NCBI GenBank assembly: GCA_902388495.1
Contig: CABMPP010000002.1
Span: forward strand, 62,001 to 126,000
DNA: 64,000 bases
Direction: 5' to 3'
Source of the DNA: an uncultured Bacteroides sp.
Lineage (GTDB): Bacteria; Bacteroidota; Bacteroidia; Bacteroidales; Bacteroidaceae
Shown here: positions 37,202-46,725 of the stretch, piece after piece
Layout: the number at the start of each line of letters is the position of its first letter
Numbering within the stretch: position 1 is the first letter of the stretch
Made by a program: the position numbers and the translations under genes
Notes under the pieces: model-generated
Told to the model about the DNA's origin: nothing
Database searches by the model: none
Seen by the model: the letters and a program-made list of their open reading frames with translations, nothing else

Positions 37202-38269
37202 ATGACTGATATAGATAAGAATATAGTACCCGGCTTTCTGCAAAACCCGCGTTATAAGGTTTGCAGGCACATCTTGTTGCAGCTTATGATACTTGCACTG
37301 ACCATCAATATATCTCTGGACGGCGAATCACAACTCTCCCGGGACACAACAGCCGTCCTGTCCTGGTTCTGCTATTACCTGCTCATCAACGGAGTTATTT
37401 ATTTCAATCTCTATGTATTGACACCCCGCTATCTGGAGAAAGAAAAGTATCAGAAATATCTCATGGGAGTAGCCGGACTGATTCTTTTCACACTGTTGGG
37501 AATAACCATACTGCAAGCTACCCTGTATAGTTTCAAAGGCATCCAGGAGCTTTACTACGTCTATCTCATTGCCTTGAACCTGACGTCCTCTACCTTCTCG
37601 ATAGGCTTGATGATTGTAGGCACATCTACCTTATTATTATTGCGCCATTGGGTTACTTATTCTCAGCGCATCAGCGAGTTGGAGTCCACCACACTGCAAT
37701 CGGAGTTGAAGCATCTGAAACGGCAGATTAATCCGCACTTCCTTTTCAATATGCTCAACAACGCCAATGTGCTTATCAAGAAGAATCCGGCCGAAGCATC
37801 GCAACTCTTGTTCAAACTGGAAGACCTGCTACGCTATCAGATAAATAACGGCTCGGAAGATAAAGTTTCATTAAGTTCGGACATTCATTTCCTCAATGAC
37901 TTCCTTAATCTGGAGAAGATAAGGCGGGATAAGTTTGAATATACTATATCCAAAGAAGGAGAAATAGAAAAGATATCGCTTCCTCCGCTTCTGTTCATCC
38001 CCTTTGTGGAGAATGCCGTGAAGCACAATCCCGACAGTGAGAACGAATCGTACGTACACCTTTCTTTCAAGGTATGGAAGAATGAACTGCTCTTTCAGTG
38101 TATAAACTCCAAGCCTGCGCGTCAATCGGAAGAGGATAAGCCGAAAGTGGGCGGTTTGGGACTGAAGAACATTAAGCGCCGCCTGGAGTTGCTGTACCCG
38201 GGCAAGCATACGCTGGAGGTGGAAGAGACTGAAGTTAGTTACAAAGTTAATTTACACTTGACATTATGA
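37202..38269 (+). CDS. LytS-type membrane sensor histidine kinase
   Basis: The 355-residue protein has four membrane segments in the first 150 residues. The intact phospho-acceptor motif is H179 in RQINPHFLFNMLN, with the ATPase N-box IPFVENAVKHNPD and the glycine loop GGLGLKNIKRRLELLYPG. It is a paralogue of the preceding pseudokinase, with the same membrane layout. The last codon overlaps the start of the LytTR regulator (ATGA), so kinase and regulator are coupled. No ligand-binding periplasmic domain is apparent. Confidence 0.93.
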   Translation: MTDIDKNIVPGFLQNPRYKVCRHILLQLMILALTINISLDGESQLSRDTTAVLSWFCYYLLINGVIYFNLYVLTPRYLEKEKYQKYLMGVAGLILFTLLGITILQATLYSFKGIQELYYVYLIALNLTSSTFSIGLMIVGTSTLLLLRHWVTYSQRISELESTTLQSELKHLKRQINPHFLFNMLNNANVLIKKNPAEASQLLFKLEDLLRYQINNGSEDKVSLSSDIHFLNDFLNLEKIRRDKFEYTISKEGEIEKISLPPLLFIPFVENAVKHNPDSENESYVHLSFKVWKNELLFQCINSKPARQSEEDKPKVGGLGLKNIKRRLELLYPGKHTLEVEETEVSYKVNLHLTL

Positions 38270-38982
38270 ATTGTATTATAGTAGATGACGAGCCGCTGGC
38301 ACGCGAAGCGATTGAATTGTTAGTGAAAGACATCACCTATCTAAGCCTGACGGGTACTTTCAACAACGCCGCCTCGGCAGCCGGGTTTATGGAAGAACAT
38401 ACGGTAGACTTGATATTCCTCGATATACAGATGCCCGGCATCACGGGGATAGACTTCGCCAAGAAAATATCCAAAAGAACACTTATCATCTTTACAACTG
38501 CCTATTCGGAATATGCTTTGGACAGTTACGAGGTAGATGCAATAGATTATCTCATCAAGCCCGTAGAACCGGAACGCTTCCGCAAAGCCACCGACAAAGC
38601 CCTCTCTTACCACTCCCTGCTGCTGCAAGAAGAAAAAGAAAACATAGAGCCTGCTGCCGACGATTATTTCTTCGTAAAGTCGGACCGCAAGTATTTCAAA
38701 GTGAACTTTGAGGATATACTCTTCGTAGAAGGGCTGAAGGACTACGTGATCCTGCAACTGGAAGAGCAGCGCATCATCACCCGCATGAATCTGAAAGCCA
38801 TGTACGAACTGCTGCCCAAAAGCCTTTTCCTGAGGGTGAATAAGTCGTACGTAGTGAACACCGCCCGCATCGAAGCTTTCGACAATAACGACATCTTTAT
38901 CAAAACTCACGAGATAGCCATCGGCAACAGTTACCGCGACAGTTTCTTCGAGGAGTTTGTCATGCGCAAGAAAAGGAAGTAA
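38266..38982 (+). CDS. LytTR-family response regulator
   Basis: The 238-residue protein has a receiver domain with the phospho-acceptor D53 (LIFLDIQMPGITG), FTTAYSEYAL and LIKPVEPERF. A LytTR DNA-binding domain follows from about 130 to 235 (FFVKSDRKYFKVNFEDILFVEGLKDYV, LFLRVNKSYVVN). It is the third gene of the pseudokinase-kinase-regulator unit. Autoregulation or control of the TonB receptor upstream is plausible but not shown. Confidence 0.94.
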   Translation: MNCIIVDDEPLAREAIELLVKDITYLSLTGTFNNAASAAGFMEEHTVDLIFLDIQMPGITGIDFAKKISKRTLIIFTTAYSEYALDSYEVDAIDYLIKPVEPERFRKATDKALSYHSLLLQEEKENIEPAADDYFFVKSDRKYFKVNFEDILFVEGLKDYVILQLEEQRIITRMNLKAMYELLPKSLFLRVNKSYVVNTARIEAFDNNDIFIKTHEIAIGNSYRDSFFEEFVMRKKRK

Positions 38983-39011
38983 AGGTTTATGGTAGTTTGA
39001 GCGAAAACCGC

Positions 39012-39019
39012 TATCTTTG
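39012..39019 (+). promoter_or_regulatory. -7 promoter element of metG
   Basis: TATCTTTG fits TAnnTTTG, 45 bases before the metG ATG. Confidence 0.6.
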
Positions 39020-39063
39020 CACATCCTAAAAGCGTTCATAACAAAAGAGATACATATAATACA

Positions 39064-41106
39064 ATGGAAAAGAAATTTAAACGTACCACCGTGACATCGG
39101 CCCTGCCGTATGCAAACGGTCCAGTTCATATCGGACACCTGGCAGGTGTCTATGTTCCGGCAGATATTTATGTCCGCTATCTGCGCCTGAAGAAGGAGGA
39201 TGTAGTCTTTATCGGAGGTTCCGACGAGCACGGAGTGCCCATCACTATCCGTGCCAAGAAAGAAGGCATCACTCCGCAGGATGTGGTAGACCGCTACCAT
39301 ACGCTTATCAAGAAGTCTTTCGAGGACTTCGGCGTTTCGTTTGATATATACAGCCGCACCACTTCGAAGACGCACCACGACACGGCTTCGGAGTTCTTCC
39401 GCGAACTGTACGACAAGGGTGAGTTCATCGAAAAGACCAGCATGCAATACTACGACGAGGAAGCCAGGACTTTCCTTGCCGACCGCTACATCACCGGCGA
39501 ATGTCCTCACTGCCATGCAGAAGGTGCTTACGGCGACCAATGCGAGAAGTGCGGCACCAGCCTCAGCCCTACGGATCTGATTAATCCGAAGAGTGCCATC
39601 AGCGGAAGCCAGCCCGTAATGCGCGAAACGAAGCACTGGTATCTGCCGTTGGACAAGCACGAAGGTTGGTTGCGCCAATGGATTCTGGAAGATCATAAGG
39701 AATGGCGTCCCAACGTTTACGGTCAGTGCAAGAGCTGGCTCGACATGGGGCTGCAACCGCGTGCCGTGAGCCGCGACCTGGATTGGGGTATTCCCGTACC
39801 GGTGGAAGGTGCCGAAGGCAAAGTGTTGTACGTATGGTTCGATGCTCCTATCGGTTACATCAGTAACACCAAGGAACTGCTTCCCGACTCTTGGGAGAAA
39901 TGGTGGAAAGACTCTGAAACACGCCTGGTTCATTTCATCGGTAAAGACAATATCGTATTCCACTGCATCGTATTCCCCGCCATGCTGAAAGCGGAAGGCA
40001 GCTACATCTTGCCGGACAATGTGCCGAGCAACGAGTTCCTGAACCTGGAAGGCGACAAGATTTCCACATCACGCAACTGGGCTGTATGGCTGCACGAATA
40101 TCTGCAAGACTTCCCCGGCAAGCAGGACGTTCTTCGCTATGTGCTCACTGCCAATGCACCGGAGACGAAAGACAACGACTTCACCTGGAAAGATTTCCAG
40201 GCTCGCAATAACAATGAACTGGTTGCCGTATACGGTAACTTCGTGAACCGCGCGTTGCAGCTCACCAAGAAGTACTTCGACAGTGTAGTTCCTGCCGCAG
40301 GCGAATTGACGGATTACGACCGCGAGACGCTGAAAGAATTTGTAGATGTAAAAGCAGAAGTAGAGAAGCTGCTGGATGTATTCAAGTTCCGCGATGCACA
40401 GAAGGAGGCGATGAACCTGGCACGTATCGGAAACAAGTACCTGGCAGACACCGAACCCTGGAAGATTGCCAAGACAGACATGTCCCGCGTTGCCACCATC
40501 CTCAACATTTCGTTGCAGTTGGTAGCCAATCTCGCCATTGCTTTCGAGCCGTTCCTGCCGTTCAGCAGCGAGAAGCTTCGCAAGATGCTGAATATGGACA
40601 GCTTCGACTGGGCAGAACTGGGACACACCGACCTGCTCCCTGCCGGACACCAACTGGGAACTCCCGAACTGCTGTTCGAGAAGATAGAGGACGACGTTAT
40701 CCAGGCACAAGTAGACAAGCTGCTGGCCACCAAGAAAGCCAACGAAACTGCCAGCTATAAGGCTAATCCTATAAAGCCGACCATCTCCTTCGATGACTTC
40801 GAAAAGCTCGACATCCGTGTAGGTACAGTCTTGGAATGCGAAGCCGTACCCAAGATGAAGAAGTTGCTGAAGTTCAAGATTGCCGACGGACTGGAAAACC
40901 GCACCATCGTAAGTGGTATTGCACAGCACTACCAACCGGAAGAACTGGTTGGCAAGCAAGTGCTGTTCATCGCCAACCTGGCTCCGCGCCAATTCAAGAA
41001 CGGACTGGTGAGTGAAGGCATGATACTTTCTGCCGAGAACTACGACGGTTCGCTGGCAGTAACTTCGTTGCTGAAGGAGGTAAAGCCGGGTAGTGAGGTG
41101 AAATAA
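39064..41106 (+). CDS. metG: methionine-tRNA ligase
   Basis: The 680-residue enzyme charges tRNA-Met with methionine. The class I HIGH motif is at 22-25 (PVHIGHLAG). A zinc knuckle has C147, C150, C160 and C163 ([14 protein letters not shown]), and the KMSKS-type loop reads KISTS from K332. An anticodon-binding helical domain follows. A C-terminal EMAP/Trbp111-like tRNA-binding domain covers the last ~110 residues ([21 protein letters not shown]). All expected parts are present at normal length. The flippase gene begins only 9 bases after its stop, so metG and the glycan genes are likely transcribed together. Confidence 0.98.
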   Translation: MEKKFKRTTVTSALPYANGPVHIGHLAGVYVPADIYVRYLRLKKEDVVFIGGSDEHGVPITIRAKKEGITPQDVVDRYHTLIKKSFEDFGVSFDIYSRTTSKTHHDTASEFFRELYDKGEFIEKTSMQYYDEEARTFLADRYITGECPHCHAEGAYGDQCEKCGTSLSPTDLINPKSAISGSQPVMRETKHWYLPLDKHEGWLRQWILEDHKEWRPNVYGQCKSWLDMGLQPRAVSRDLDWGIPVPVEGAEGKVLYVWFDAPIGYISNTKELLPDSWEKWWKDSETRLVHFIGKDNIVFHCIVFPAMLKAEGSYILPDNVPSNEFLNLEGDKISTSRNWAVWLHEYLQDFPGKQDVLRYVLTANAPETKDNDFTWKDFQARNNNELVAVYGNFVNRALQLTKKYFDSVVPAAGELTDYDRETLKEFVDVKAEVEKLLDVFKFRDAQKEAMNLARIGNKYLADTEPWKIAKTDMSRVATILNISLQLVANLAIAFEPFLPFSSEKLRKMLNMDSFDWAELGHTDLLPAGHQLGTPELLFEKIEDDVIQAQVDKLLATKKANETASYKANPIKPTISFDDFEKLDIRVGTVLECEAVPKMKKLLKFKIADGLENRTIVSGIAQHYQPEELVGKQVLFIANLAPRQFKNGLVSEGMILSAENYDGSLAVTSLLKEVKPGSEVK

Positions 41107-41115
41107 ATAAGTACG

Positions 41116-42561
41116 ATGAGCGAATCATCACTGAAAGAAAAAACCGCCAAAGGATTATTCTGGGGAGGATTCAGCAACGGCATACAGCAGTTGCTGAATC
41201 TGAGCTTCGGAATAGTCCTTGCCCGTTTATTGGACAATTCGGACTACGGTATGGTAGGGATGCTCACCATATTCTCAGCCATTGCCGCTGCATTGCAGGA
41301 GGGCGGTTTTATTTCAGCGCTCACCAACCGGAAGGAGACTTGCCATAAAGACTATAATGCAGTATTCTGGTTCAGTACATTCTGCGGAATCACGCTCTAC
41401 ATCCTGCTTTTCCTTGCTGCACCATTGATTGCAGACTTTTATAAGACTCCCGAACTGATTCCTCTTTCCCGTCTTTCTTTTCTGAGCTTTGTTATTTCGA
41501 GCATGAGCATTGCGCCACGCGCCTATCTCTTCAAGAATCTGAAGATCAAGGAAACCACTATTATCTCTATTACCAGCCTGATTGTTTCGGGCATTGTCGG
41601 CATAGTGCTGGCAGCCAACGGATTTACATACTGGGGCATTGCCCTGCAAAGCATCTCGTTCGTAACCGTGGTTACGATACTCAACTTCTACTTCTCCCAC
41701 TGGAGACCCAGCTTCCGGTTCGACTTCACCCCTATCAGGGAGATGATCGGATTCAGCAGCAAGATAATCATTACCAATATCTTCACTATCATCAACAACA
41801 ACCTGTTCTCCGTATTGCTGGGCAAGTTCTATTCGGAACGGGAAGTAGGAGACTTTAACCAGGCCAATAAGTGGAACGCTATGGGGCATACCCTGATTAC
41901 CGGAATGATAAACGGCATTGCGCAGCCCGTCTTTACAACCGTAGCCGATGACCGGGCACGCCAATTGGCAGTATTCCGGAAACTACTCCGGTTTACAGCC
42001 TTCATCTCCTTCCCCGCCATGCTGGGGCTGAGCCTCGTTTCGAAAGAACTGATTGTGATAGCCATTACAGAGAAATGGATGGGCAGTGCCTATATCCTGC
42101 AGATACTCTGTATATGGGGAGCCTTCCTCCCTATCATCAACCTCTTCTCCAATCTGATTATCAGCCGCGGACATTCATCCATCTACATGTGGAGTACCAT
42201 CAGCCTGAGTGTGCTGCAACTGATAGCTGCCTGCGCCATGCACCCTTACGGGCTGGAATGGATGCTACGCATCTTCGTAGCAATCAATGTCGGCTGGCTG
42301 TTTGTATGGTTCGGCTTTGTGAGGAGAGAGATAGGGCTGACCCTGCGGGACATGCTGAAAGACATTTCCCCTTACCTTATACTATCCGTGGCGCTGGTTA
42401 CGGTGGCGTATTATGCCACCCGCCCCATCGGGAACCTATATCTGAGCATAGTTGCCAAAGTAGTAATCGTTGCCGGACTCTATGCATTGACCTTATGGAA
42501 ACTGCAATCCGTCATTTTCCGGGAAAGCATTGACTTCCTTTTAAAGAGAAAAAGAGCATGA
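41116..42561 (+). CDS. Wzx-type polysaccharide flippase (MOP superfamily)
   Basis: The 481-residue integral membrane protein has about 12-14 hydrophobic segments. The opening GLFWGGFSNGIQQLLNLSFGIVLARLLDNSDYGMVGML is typical of the WzxC-like polysaccharide biosynthesis family. Such proteins move lipid-linked glycan units across the inner membrane. It follows metG by 9 bases and overlaps the next glycosyltransferase by four bases (ATGA). With the downstream glycosyltransferases it suggests assembly of a surface glycan. No Wzy polymerase is seen in the window. Confidence 0.9.
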   Translation: MSESSLKEKTAKGLFWGGFSNGIQQLLNLSFGIVLARLLDNSDYGMVGMLTIFSAIAAALQEGGFISALTNRKETCHKDYNAVFWFSTFCGITLYILLFLAAPLIADFYKTPELIPLSRLSFLSFVISSMSIAPRAYLFKNLKIKETTIISITSLIVSGIVGIVLAANGFTYWGIALQSISFVTVVTILNFYFSHWRPSFRFDFTPIREMIGFSSKIIITNIFTIINNNLFSVLLGKFYSEREVGDFNQANKWNAMGHTLITGMINGIAQPVFTTVADDRARQLAVFRKLLRFTAFISFPAMLGLSLVSKELIVIAITEKWMGSAYILQILCIWGAFLPIINLFSNLIISRGHSSIYMWSTISLSVLQLIAACAMHPYGLEWMLRIFVAINVGWLFVWFGFVRREIGLTLRDMLKDISPYLILSVALVTVAYYATRPIGNLYLSIVAKVVIVAGLYALTLWKLQSVIFRESIDFLLKRKRA

Positions 42562-43472
42562 GCCGCATAGCCTATATCATATCCGCATACAGAGATGCAT
42601 CCCACCTGGCACGCCTTGTCGACGCCTTGAATGAGGATGCCGACTTCTACATACACATCGACCGGAAGGCAGACAGCCGTCCCTTCAGGGAACTGCTGAA
42701 AGACAAAGCGACCTTTGTACCCAGCCATTGGGTGAGCTGGGGAGGTTGGGAGCAAGTGGAATACCAAAAAGAATTGCTCGCCGCCGTACTGCATAGCGGC
42801 ATACCTTACACCCGCGTAGTATGCCTGAGCGGTCAGGACTATCCCTTGTGGTCGAATGAGAAGATACACCGGTACTTTGACGAGCACAAGGAGACAGAAT
42901 TCATTATGGGCATGAACCTCACCCGCTCTGCCGACAAGCGGTTATTATCCAAAGTAATCCATTACCACTTCTTCCGCGATTTACGATGGAAGAACCTTTG
43001 GTTAAAGAATAAGTTCATCGTTGCCTCCCGCAATCTGATGAAGCAGCTTCCGTTCAAGAAACAGCCTGTAACAAAGATAGGCCATAAGGAAGCCGACATC
43101 TTTTTCGGTTCCGACTATTGGGGTCTCACCTTGCCTTGCGCCCGATACGTCTACGAGAAGTTATGTACCGAAGAAGGACTGAAGCGCTACCTCAAAACAA
43201 GCTTTGTACCCAGCGAATTGTGCATACAGACCCTTGTCTTCAACTCCCCTTTCGGCAAGCACGCATTGCTCCGCGAAGGGAAGTACGGCGGACTCTTCAC
43301 TTTGACTCCCCTGCACCACATCGTATATGGCAAGTCCATAAAGACCATGAGCCTGGAAGACTGGCCTGCACTGAAGCAATCCGGCAAAATGTTCTGTCGG
43401 AAAGTAGTGAGTGGAGCCTCCGACTCTCTTGTGGAAACCATTGATGCAGAACGAAAACAGGAAACCCTATGA
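42558..43472 (+). CDS. GT14-like (core-2/I-branching) glycosyltransferase
   Basis: This 304-residue soluble protein matches the core-2/I-branching beta-1,6-N-acetylglucosaminyltransferase fold. The visible blocks are IAYIISAYRDASHLARLVDAL, HIDRKADSRPF, VSWGGWEQVEYQKELL, RVVCLSGQDYPLWS and FFGSDYWGLTLPCARYVYE. Bacterial members add a sugar branch to lipid-linked or protein-linked glycans. The substrate is unknown. Four-base overlaps at both ends place it tightly in the flippase operon. Confidence 0.85.
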   Translation: MSRIAYIISAYRDASHLARLVDALNEDADFYIHIDRKADSRPFRELLKDKATFVPSHWVSWGGWEQVEYQKELLAAVLHSGIPYTRVVCLSGQDYPLWSNEKIHRYFDEHKETEFIMGMNLTRSADKRLLSKVIHYHFFRDLRWKNLWLKNKFIVASRNLMKQLPFKKQPVTKIGHKEADIFFGSDYWGLTLPCARYVYEKLCTEEGLKRYLKTSFVPSELCIQTLVFNSPFGKHALLREGKYGGLFTLTPLHHIVYGKSIKTMSLEDWPALKQSGKMFCRKVVSGASDSLVETIDAERKQETL

Positions 43473-44398
43473 AAATACTCGTTATCATCGTATCCTATAA
43501 CTTTGAGCGCTGGATAGACCGTTGTCTGGGCAGTCTCCGCCAGTCGGAGCAACAGGCAGACGTCATTGTGGTAGATAATGCATCGCAAGACCACACCGTC
43601 CGGCTCATCGAAAGCCATTACCCCGAAGTACGCCTCATCCGGAGCAAAGAGAATCTTGGATTCGGCCGTGCCAACAACATCGGCATGAAGATTGCCCTGG
43701 AAGAAGGATACGACGCCGTCTTCCTGCTGAACCAGGACGCCTGGATCGATGCGAAAGTGCTCGGAACATTAAGTGAACTCAGCCTGAAATATCCCCGGTA
43801 CGGCATTCTCTCCCCTGTACATCTGGCGGGTTCCGGTGAGAAGCTGGAACCAGGCTTTGCCGGTTATGCCGGATTGAACGGCCTGGAAGAAGTAAAAAGA
43901 TGGGAAAGCCAGCAACAGGCAGGCGCCCTGCAACCACCTGTTACCCTCTCCTTTATCAATGCCGCCTTCTGGATGATCCCCGCTTCCGTGCTGCGAGAGG
44001 TGGGAGGCTTCTGCCCGTTGTTCTATCATTACGGCGAAGATGTGGACTACGTCAACCGCCTGCGCCACTACGGTTACTCGGTTGGATATTCGCCTGCCGT
44101 ATTCGGCTGTCACGACCGCGAGTACCGCAAAGTAAGCCGTGAGGCATGGCTCCGGTCCGAGCAGGTTTATATGCTGGCGGAATATGCAAACATCAACTAT
44201 TCGTTTCCGAAGGCTTTTGGTTTCGGTATACTGGCAGGCATCAAGAAATCCTGGAAGGCATTGATGAAGAAAGATGCCCGGACCGGCATGGCCTACATCG
44301 GAATCACCTTCCGGTTGTTGGGGCGCACCCGCGAAGTTCTGCACTACCGGAAAGCAAACCTGCACAGCAAGAAGACCGCGTTGTACCTGACTGATTAA
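43469..44398 (+). CDS. family 2 glycosyltransferase
   Basis: The 309-residue protein has the GT2 nucleotide-sugar fold: ILVIIVSYNFERWIDRCLGSL, DVIVVDNASQDHT, a DxD-equivalent NQDAW (residues ~90-95), and the FYHYGEDVDYVNRLRHYGY acceptor-site block. It resembles the rhamnosyltransferase-like branch, judging by the 'GEDxD' block. It begins within the stop of the GT14 gene (ATGA). A 73-base gap and a fresh promoter follow. Confidence 0.88.
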   Translation: MKILVIIVSYNFERWIDRCLGSLRQSEQQADVIVVDNASQDHTVRLIESHYPEVRLIRSKENLGFGRANNIGMKIALEEGYDAVFLLNQDAWIDAKVLGTLSELSLKYPRYGILSPVHLAGSGEKLEPGFAGYAGLNGLEEVKRWESQQQAGALQPPVTLSFINAAFWMIPASVLREVGGFCPLFYHYGEDVDYVNRLRHYGYSVGYSPAVFGCHDREYRKVSREAWLRSEQVYMLAEYANINYSFPKAFGFGILAGIKKSWKALMKKDARTGMAYIGITFRLLGRTREVLHYRKANLHSKKTALYLTD

Positions 44399-44438
44399 TA
44401 TATGTGAACAAAAGAGCCATCGCATTCACCAAAAGCAT

Positions 44439-44446
44439 TATCTTTG
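44439..44446 (+). promoter_or_regulatory. -7 promoter element inside the glycan cluster
   Basis: TATCTTTG fits TAnnTTTG, 32 bases before the ATG at 44478, so the distal glycosyltransferases have their own promoter. Confidence 0.6.
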
Positions 44447-44477
44447 CCACATATTCATCCATATAAGCAAAGTGACC

Positions 44478-45389
44478 ATGCCCTACGCTCCTATTCTCCT
44501 CTTCGTATACAATCGTCCGGCACATACTCGGCAACTGATAGAAAGTCTGCTCACTAATGCGGAGGCATCCCAAAGCCCCCTGATAATTTATTCCGATGCT
44601 GCCCGTGACGATTCCGCCCGGCCTGCCGTGGCAGAAGTCCGGCGTTTCATCCGTACCATCAGCGGTTTCGGCTCCATCGAAATCATAGAGAGGGAGGAGA
44701 ACTGGGGACTGGCACGCAACATCATCGACGGCGTGACGACACAAATCAACCGCTACGGACAAGTCATCGTGCTGGAAGATGACCTCATCGTGGCTCCCTA
44801 CTTCCTGCGCTTCATGAACGATGCACTCGACATGTACAAGGACGAACCGCGCGTAGGGCACATCCAGGCCTGCGACTTCACAAGAGACCCCTCGTTGCCC
44901 GACACGTTCCTCATCAAGTGGACCGGCAGCTGGGGATGGGCCACCTGGAAGCGTGCCTGGCAGCACTTCAATCCGGACGGCAAGGCACTGCTGAGACAAC
45001 TGGAGGAACGCCGGCTGACCCGCCTCTTCGACTTCGACGGCACTTACCGCTTCACCCGGATGCTGCGCCGGCAAACCGAAGGCAAGAACAACTCGTGGGC
45101 CATCCGCTGGAATGCCAGCCTGTTCCTTGCCGACATCCTTTCGCTGAATGTGGGCCGTTCGTTGGTACAGAACAACGGTTTCGACGGCAGCGGAACCAAC
45201 TGCGGGGGTGGCGGACTGTACGACTCGTCCCTCTGGCAGAAGCCGCTGCCCGTAGAAAGAATCAGCCCGATTGCCGAAAACCAGGAAGCCCGCCGTGCCT
45301 TCGCGCACTACTACCACCGCACCAACTGCTTCTGGGCAAAAGCCCTGCGGAGGATAAAACGCACCTTGAAAGGAGATTTTGGTGCCTGA
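44478..45389 (+). CDS. GNT-I/GT2-like glycosyltransferase
   Basis: The ATG at 44478 (MPYAPILLFVYNRP) is preferred over the GTG six bases upstream. The 303 residues have a GT-A fold: RPAHTRQLIESLL, then ENWGLARNIIDGVT, and the DxD motif in VIVLEDDLIVAPYFLRF. WTGSWGWATWKRAW follows, a block I know from bacterial relatives of N-acetylglucosaminyltransferase I. It is soluble and cytosolic. The donor sugar is unknown. It has a separate promoter from the flippase operon. Confidence 0.85.
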   Translation: MPYAPILLFVYNRPAHTRQLIESLLTNAEASQSPLIIYSDAARDDSARPAVAEVRRFIRTISGFGSIEIIEREENWGLARNIIDGVTTQINRYGQVIVLEDDLIVAPYFLRFMNDALDMYKDEPRVGHIQACDFTRDPSLPDTFLIKWTGSWGWATWKRAWQHFNPDGKALLRQLEERRLTRLFDFDGTYRFTRMLRRQTEGKNNSWAIRWNASLFLADILSLNVGRSLVQNNGFDGSGTNCGGGGLYDSSLWQKPLPVERISPIAENQEARRAFAHYYHRTNCFWAKALRRIKRTLKGDFGA

Positions 45390-45416
45390 CCAAATGCATT
45401 TCTCAGTGAAAAGCAC

Positions 45417-45424
45417 TACTTTTG
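45417..45424 (+). promoter_or_regulatory. -7 promoter element
   Basis: TACTTTTG fits TAnnTTTG, 36 bases before the ATG of the GT4 gene. Confidence 0.6.
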
Positions 45425-45459
45425 TCCAAACATTCTGAAATCCCCCGGTAAGAGAAGCA

Positions 45460-46725
45460 ATGAGAGTACTACTTATCAATACATCCGAACGAATCGGCGG
45501 AGCCGCCATCGCCGCCAGCCGACTGATGGAGTCGCTCAAGAACCACGGTATCAAGGCCAAACTGCTGGTGCGCGACAAGCAGACGGACCAGATTACCGTC
45601 GTATCATTGGGGCACAGTTGGCGGATGGTATGGAAGTTCGTTTGGGAGCGCATCGTCATCTGGCGCGCCAACCACTTCAAGAAAGACAACATCTTCGCCA
45701 TCGACATAGCCAATACGGGTACCGATATCACTTCGCTGCCCGAGTTCCAGCAGGCAGACGTCATCCACCTGCACTGGGTCAACCAAGGCATGCTGTCGCT
45801 CAGGAACATCGAGAAGATACTTGCCTCGGGCAAGCCCGTCGTGTGGACCATGCACGACATGTGGCCCTGCACCGGCATCTGCCACCACGCCCGCGAGTGC
45901 ACCCGCTACCAGCAGCAGTGCCACAACTGTCCCTTCATCCACGGTGGCGGCAGCAAGAAAGACCTCTCCTACCGCGTGTTCCTGAAGAAGCTCGACCTGT
46001 ACAAAGGCCGCCACATCAACTTCGTGACGTGCAGCCACTGGCTGGAAGGGCAAGCCCAGAAAAGCGCCCTCCTCTGCGGCCATGCCGTGACGTGCATACC
46101 CAATCCCATCAACACCAACCTCTTCAAGCCCCGCAACCGGCAGGAGGCCCGAACGAAGTGCCTGCTGCCCCAAGACATGAAGCTCATGCTCTTCGGCTCG
46201 GTGAAGACGACGGACAAGCGGAAAGGCATAGACTACCTGATAGAATCGTGTAAACTGCTGGCAGAGAAGCATCCCGAACTCCGGGAGCAACTGGGCGTCG
46301 TCGTCTTCGGCAACCGCTCGCAAGAGCTGCAAAACCTGCTGCCCTTCAAGGTTTATCCGCTGGACTTCGTCAGCAACGAGCACCAACTGGTGGACATCTA
46401 TAATTCGGTAGACATATTCGTCACCCCCTCGCTGGAAGAGAACCTGCCGAACACCATCATGGAAGCCATGGCATGCGGCATCCCCTGCGTAGGCTTCAAC
46501 GTAGGTGGCATCCCGGAGATGATAGACCACCTGCACAACGGCTACGTGGCGCAATACAAGTCGTCCCAGGACTTTGCCAACGGCATCTACTGGACGCTGA
46601 CCGAACCGGATTATCCCAGCCTCTCGGAGCAGGCCTGCCGGAAAGCCGTTGCCCACTACTCGGAGAACACCATCGCCAAGAAGTACATCGACCTCTACAA
46701 CAAAGTAACCGGAAGAAATGCATAA
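45460..46725 (+). CDS. family 4 glycosyltransferase
   Basis: The 421-residue protein is a GT-B-fold retaining enzyme. The N-terminal domain has INTSERIGGAAIAASRLMESL and the acceptor-side HLHWVNQGMLS and WTMHDMWPCTGICHHARECTRYQQQCHNCPF, a cysteine-rich block common in this Bacteroides branch. The C-terminal domain has LFGSVKTTDKRKGIDYLIES and the EX7E motif in EENLPNTIMEAMACGIPCVG. It overlaps the next GT2 gene by eight bases. Its G+C-rich codon use is clearly different from the AT-rich accessory regions. Confidence 0.92.
   Translation: MRVLLINTSERIGGAAIAASRLMESLKNHGIKAKLLVRDKQTDQITVVSLGHSWRMVWKFVWERIVIWRANHFKKDNIFAIDIANTGTDITSLPEFQQADVIHLHWVNQGMLSLRNIEKILASGKPVVWTMHDMWPCTGICHHARECTRYQQQCHNCPFIHGGGSKKDLSYRVFLKKLDLYKGRHINFVTCSHWLEGQAQKSALLCGHAVTCIPNPINTNLFKPRNRQEARTKCLLPQDMKLMLFGSVKTTDKRKGIDYLIESCKLLAEKHPELREQLGVVVFGNRSQELQNLLPFKVYPLDFVSNEHQLVDIYNSVDIFVTPSLEENLPNTIMEAMACGIPCVGFNVGGIPEMIDHLHNGYVAQYKSSQDFANGIYWTLTEPDYPSLSEQACRKAVAHYSENTIAKKYIDLYNKVTGRNA

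Noticed and set aside
38341..39963. 540-residue open frame on the minus strand across lytTR and metG
   Set aside because: It runs antisense to two genes with full sets of conserved motifs. Its translation has no domain features.
44304..45902. 532-residue open frame on the minus strand in the glycosyltransferase cluster
   Set aside because: It is antisense to three clear glycosyltransferase genes and arises from their G+C-rich codon use.
45604..46656. 350-residue minus-strand open frame inside the GT4 gene
   Set aside because: The same explanation applies: the GT4 EX7E motif lies on the plus strand.
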